DNA of 64,000 nucleotides from Desmodus rotundus (taxonomy: Eukaryota > Chordata > Mammalia > Chiroptera > Phyllostomidae), in assembly GCF_022682495.2 (NCBI RefSeq), contig NC_071398.1:14452934-14516933 (forward strand), read 5' to 3'. The translations under genes were made by a program, and so were the position numbers. Shown piece after piece: positions 21,441-64,000 of this stretch (the first letter of the stretch is position 1; every line of letters begins with the position of its first letter). The notes beneath the pieces were generated by a model, which was given only the letters and a program-made list of their open reading frames with translations, was not told the DNA's origin and ran no database searches.

Positions 21441-23565
21441 AGTGCCCAGCTCAGAGCCAGACGATTGAGGGTTCCCATCCCCTGTTCCGTGTTATTGTAC
21501 ATTCTCTGCCCATCCACTCAAGACCAGTCTGGGGTTCTGACAGGAGCAGCTGCCCGCCCAAGATGGTAAGGAAGAGGAGGCCCTGGGCTGGCTGAATGGT
21601 TAGGAAAGGAAGGCTCCAAGCAGTGGGGCTTCAGAGAATTCAGCCAGATTTGGGGGGTGAGGAGGGTGTTTCTAGGTAACAAATAGATACCCTCAGGCTT
21701 CTGTTGGTGGGCCCTACCAGAGCTGGCTCTGAGCAAAACCCTCCTTAGGGTAGTACCTGGACCAATCCAAACACAGCTGGACAGAAGCACAGAGCTAAAT
21801 ATAGTTGACACAGGCGAAACTTTCCTCTATTAATTTTCTATAATTCTGTTTTAAAAGTAAGTTTAAAAATGTTTTAATAACAACAACAACAAAAACAAAA
21901 AAAGCATGCAGAGGTCAGCTGAGGAGATGGTTTCCTTCAGCCTGCGGCTTGCTTCCCGGTCCTCCTGGCCAGTTGGACGCCAGACAATGCCGAGTGTGGG
22001 TTACCCTGTGGCCTGGAGTTGCCAAAGGCTGTCTGTGGTGTTGCTGTTCTGGGTCAGCCTGGCAGGCTTTCTCATCCCTTTCCCTCAGGACATCATTTCC
22101 CACCCCCATGAGGCTCACAGAGTACTATGCCCTGCTCTGCACTCCCACCCGTCCTCCTCCAGCTCCCTTGAACTTACAAAAGATTTGCCTTGACCTTGAC
22201 CTTTTCCTTGTTAAAGCTCAGGGTGTCTGTTTGGGTATCTCAGCCTCTGTAGTGATATTTCAACTTTCATTTATTCCATGTCAGAAACAATGATTACTGG
22301 AGTCCAAAGACCAGGGTCAAATGCAGGCCTGTGAGTCCCACCTGGACCCATCGTGGATTAAGAGTGTTGCCTTATGGATCATTTTTTCAGAGACAGAAGT
22401 TTTATACAAATGTCTACCTGGGCAGAACATGGTGGTGATGAACGATATCACATGGATGTTCTTCTTTTCCTACCATAGAAGCCAAGAGCAGAAACTGCTT
22501 TCCTAACCACTGGCCTTTAGACAGTCCTCGCTGACTGGGAGCAAAGTCATCGTCTTTCTCTCATTTAGACAGTAGCTGTGTTGCCCTAGTATCCAAAGGT
22601 CTTAGTCGAATTGGGAAGACTTGAGGTAGAGGCAGCAGATGAATGATGCTTCTATTACCGTGAGTGACTTAGTGCATGGTGCCCTGAAGTAGAGGCTGCT
22701 TCGCTCACCTCTCAGAATAAGTTGCAGATGTTTTAAGGCTGGTTTTGTCTGCACCTTGCCTGTGCTGATATGGAGTTTCCCCCTCCAGTTTCACCAAAGC
22801 CTTTAGGCAGCAAAATAAAAATGACATCCATAAAAATGACAGATACAGCTGATAGAGACTGTTCAGTGGGCCCACAAGGCACTCCCACTCCTTCCTTTGG
22901 GGGAAACTGCTCTTTCCCTCTTTCAGCCACCAGGCTCTCTCTGAGGCTGTCATTCCCAGGCCCCCGACCCCAGATGGGAGAACATGTGACATAAGCTGGC
23001 CAGTGTCATCGCATCATTCTGGGCATAGTGTGTTGGTGGAGGGGAGAGTATGTGACCCAGACGAGGCCAATATAAGTCCTTTCCAGGAATTTTATGACTT
23101 GGAGATGAAGAAATGGCTGCTCCCATCCTTTGCCAGGAAACTAATGCCATCAAGAGAGCTTGAGAGAATTAAGGAGCGAGAAGAAATGGATAAACAAATA
23201 AAAAAGAGGCTGTATCTCTCTGTGACTTATTTACTAAAATAAAATGGACCCCTTTTCAGCTTTGTTTATTTGAATTGCGTTTCTGTCACTTGCAGATGAA
23301 AAAGACCTGAGAGGAAGATTCTGAGATGGAAGGAGGCCCAACAATAGTGGTTGTCGACATCCATATCTATACCCCTTCGATTCATGTACACACACACATT
23401 CATTTGCACAGGCTTGGTGGGACAGGGAAGCATGCCCTTGAAAAGAGTTGACTCTTATGTTTGCTATTCAGAAAAAGTGTGTTTGTTAAAACCACCAGCC
23501 TACAGATTCGACTTTGCTGAAAATTCCCTCCCTGTCCTTAGGTGACAGAGTACTCCCTGGACCTT

Positions 23566-23682
23566 AGTCAGGGTTACCAACTTTCCCATTTTGCCAGGGA
23601 CTGGGTGGTTTCCTGGGACATGGGAATTTTGTTGCTAAAATAGGACAGTCTCAAGAAAACCAGGACAGTTGGTCAACCTAGC
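23566..23682. mobile_element. Short DNA-transposon-like element
   Basis: Ends with inverted repeats, AGGGTTACCAAC and GTTGGTCAACCTA, about 115 bases apart. The interior has CTGGGTGGTTTCCTGGGAC and AAAATAGGACAGTC. Probably a nonautonomous element; family not recognised. Confidence 0.5.
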
Positions 23683-25047
23683 TCCGTATAGCTGTAAAAA
23701 GGAGATAGGACTAGACAGGGGTGGGAAATTTGGCCAAACTCTGCATTCACACAGACATTGCCAATTGCTCTGGGCACTGATTCCCAGGAGTTGAGGTGTA
23801 TCTCCACAGTCCTTTGCAACATGGTCAGCCACTGTCAATCTAAGTTGGCACCATTTATCATCCTTGGACTGAGTTTTGACAAGCTGGAATTTCAAGGATC
23901 AGAATTTATGGAGGCTCAACTTTGAGTCAAGCTCTGCCATAAATCTCATGTCAGACTCTCTCCAGCTTGGGCTAAATGACTTTTCTAGATGTGAATCTCT
24001 TTAGGATTTCATTGCAGTTTAGGTAAATATATGGACTGGTATTAGGATGTATTTATAAATTCAGCTTGTTTTTCTTTAAAAATGTAAATTAATTGAGTGC
24101 TCAGTATGCGTTTGACCTACACAAAGGCTCTCATGCTAACATTGTGAACTTGTGAGTGTCTGAATTTTGCAAGTAAAACCAACTGAGACTTAGCGGTCCA
24201 ACGCCTGTCTAAGGCCCCAGGCAGCAGGCAGGGATGTTGAGTAAGATCCCATCTAGGACCCATCTGACACCAGCAACGCCGACCTTTCCATCGTGATGCG
24301 GATTCAGAGGGATGCTCTGGTCGGTTTCCACCTTTAGTGTTTGATGTGCACAGCTTACACCCATACCCATCGGTTTGGGGAAGCGAAGTCCTCCAGAACT
24401 TAAAAAATTGTTCAGGTCACAATTTGGGGTTACTCCACGCGTCTGGGAAGCCCAACAGTTTCAGACAGTCGAAAGGAAGGACCTGCACGGACTGCTCCTT
24501 CTCCAAGGACTGGGCAGATCCCCACAGGGCGTTTCCACGCTGACTGGCCCGCGGGCCGGCAAGGGGAAGAGGGCCGCGCCGCAGGAGGAGCTCGCGTTCG
24601 TTGCAGCCCAGCGGCCCAGCAAGCCGGAGGGCGGCGCATGCGCGGCGCGGGGCGCGGAGTTGTGAATGGTGCGTTTTGTTTGCAGGAGTTTGGGGCGGCG
24701 GGGGGGGGCGTGCAGCGGAGGAGGGGTGGGGCCGACGGGGGCGGGGCCGGCGGGCCAGTGTGGTGGGCGGTGAGAGGAAGTGGCGGCGGCGGCCTGGGGC
24801 GGCGAGTGCTGGGTCCGCGCGGGCTGTCGGCAACGGCTGCGGCGGCGGCGGCGTGGGCAAGGCTCGAGCGGGCGGCGGCACCCCAGACTGCCGGGAGCGG
24901 GAGCCCACGCGGGCGGGCGCCTGAAACAAAGGGAAGCGAGAGTCAGGGCGCCTGGGGTGGGCGGTCAGTCGGCCAGAGCGGAGCCGGCCAGCGGGTGCCC
25001 GCGCAAGTCCGGATCCCGGCCGGCCGGCGCGATCTCAGGGCGGGAAG

Positions 25048-63851
<38,804 letters not shown>

Positions 63852-64000
63852 GTTAGTACTTTCCCCCAAACTCTCAGGATCTATTATGTGATGTTTGTTC
63901 ATAATGTTTTAATAGTTTTAAGTTTAATTTTGGCTTTCATTTTCAAAAAGTTGTACTTTGTGGCTTTGTGTTACTTAAATGTAATTGCTGTAAAGAAACT

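Noticed and set aside
22945..23240. Possible exon near ...GCTCCCATCCTTTGCCAGG with frame to TAA
   Set aside because: No similarity that I recognise and no supporting splice pair; treated as intergenic.

Overview
The window is mammalian nuclear DNA, almost certainly from a bat of the Yangochiroptera. The main evidence is at least 27 insertions of a tRNA-derived SINE of the bat Ves type, with a head like CTGGCTGGTGTGGCTCAGTGG and a tail ending in (A)AATAAATAAATAAAATCTTT. Half-L1 (HAL1) copies and short L1 3' ends of the kind seen in bats support this. Gene order (CIAO2B, carboxylesterase genes, CBFB) matches the segment that is 16q22.1 in human. I cannot settle genus or species.

Layout. Positions 1-930 are intergenic. 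CIAO2B (FAM96B) lies on the minus strand at 931-2681 in five intact coding exons; its first intron has the splice sites of a minor-spliceosome AT-AC intron. Its CpG-rich promoter (about 2480-3020) would normally be shared head-to-head with CES2, but only the last five CES2 coding exons survive (4238-6742), and they carry frameshifts and a stop. A CES4A relic follows (11006-11722): an early exon and two late exons, with everything between deleted and the catalytic-histidine segment missing. I see no CES3. The local carboxylesterase cluster therefore looks dead in this genome. Positions 12.8-24.5 kb are intergenic, with old repeats and no Ves SINE.

CBFB occupies the right part on the plus strand. 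A CpG island lies at about 24540-25640, and coding exons 1-5 are at 25048-25125, 25358-25444, 29989-30105, 55845-55961 and 63725-63820 (or 63851 with the alternative donor). All are open and in phase and encode residues 1-165; the last exon lies beyond the window. Introns 3 and 4 are packed with Ves SINEs, a full-length HAL1, L1 fragments, two Tigger-type DNA transposons, and retrocopies of RPL36A, UBE2D3 and RPL12. The RPL12 copy carries a U6 snRNA fragment.

The two functional genes are unrelated housekeeping or regulatory genes: CIAO2B in cytosolic iron-sulfur cluster delivery, and CBFB as the RUNX partner subunit. The rest is decayed gene family, retrocopies and transposons. Prokaryotic features such as operons and ribosome binding sites do not apply.
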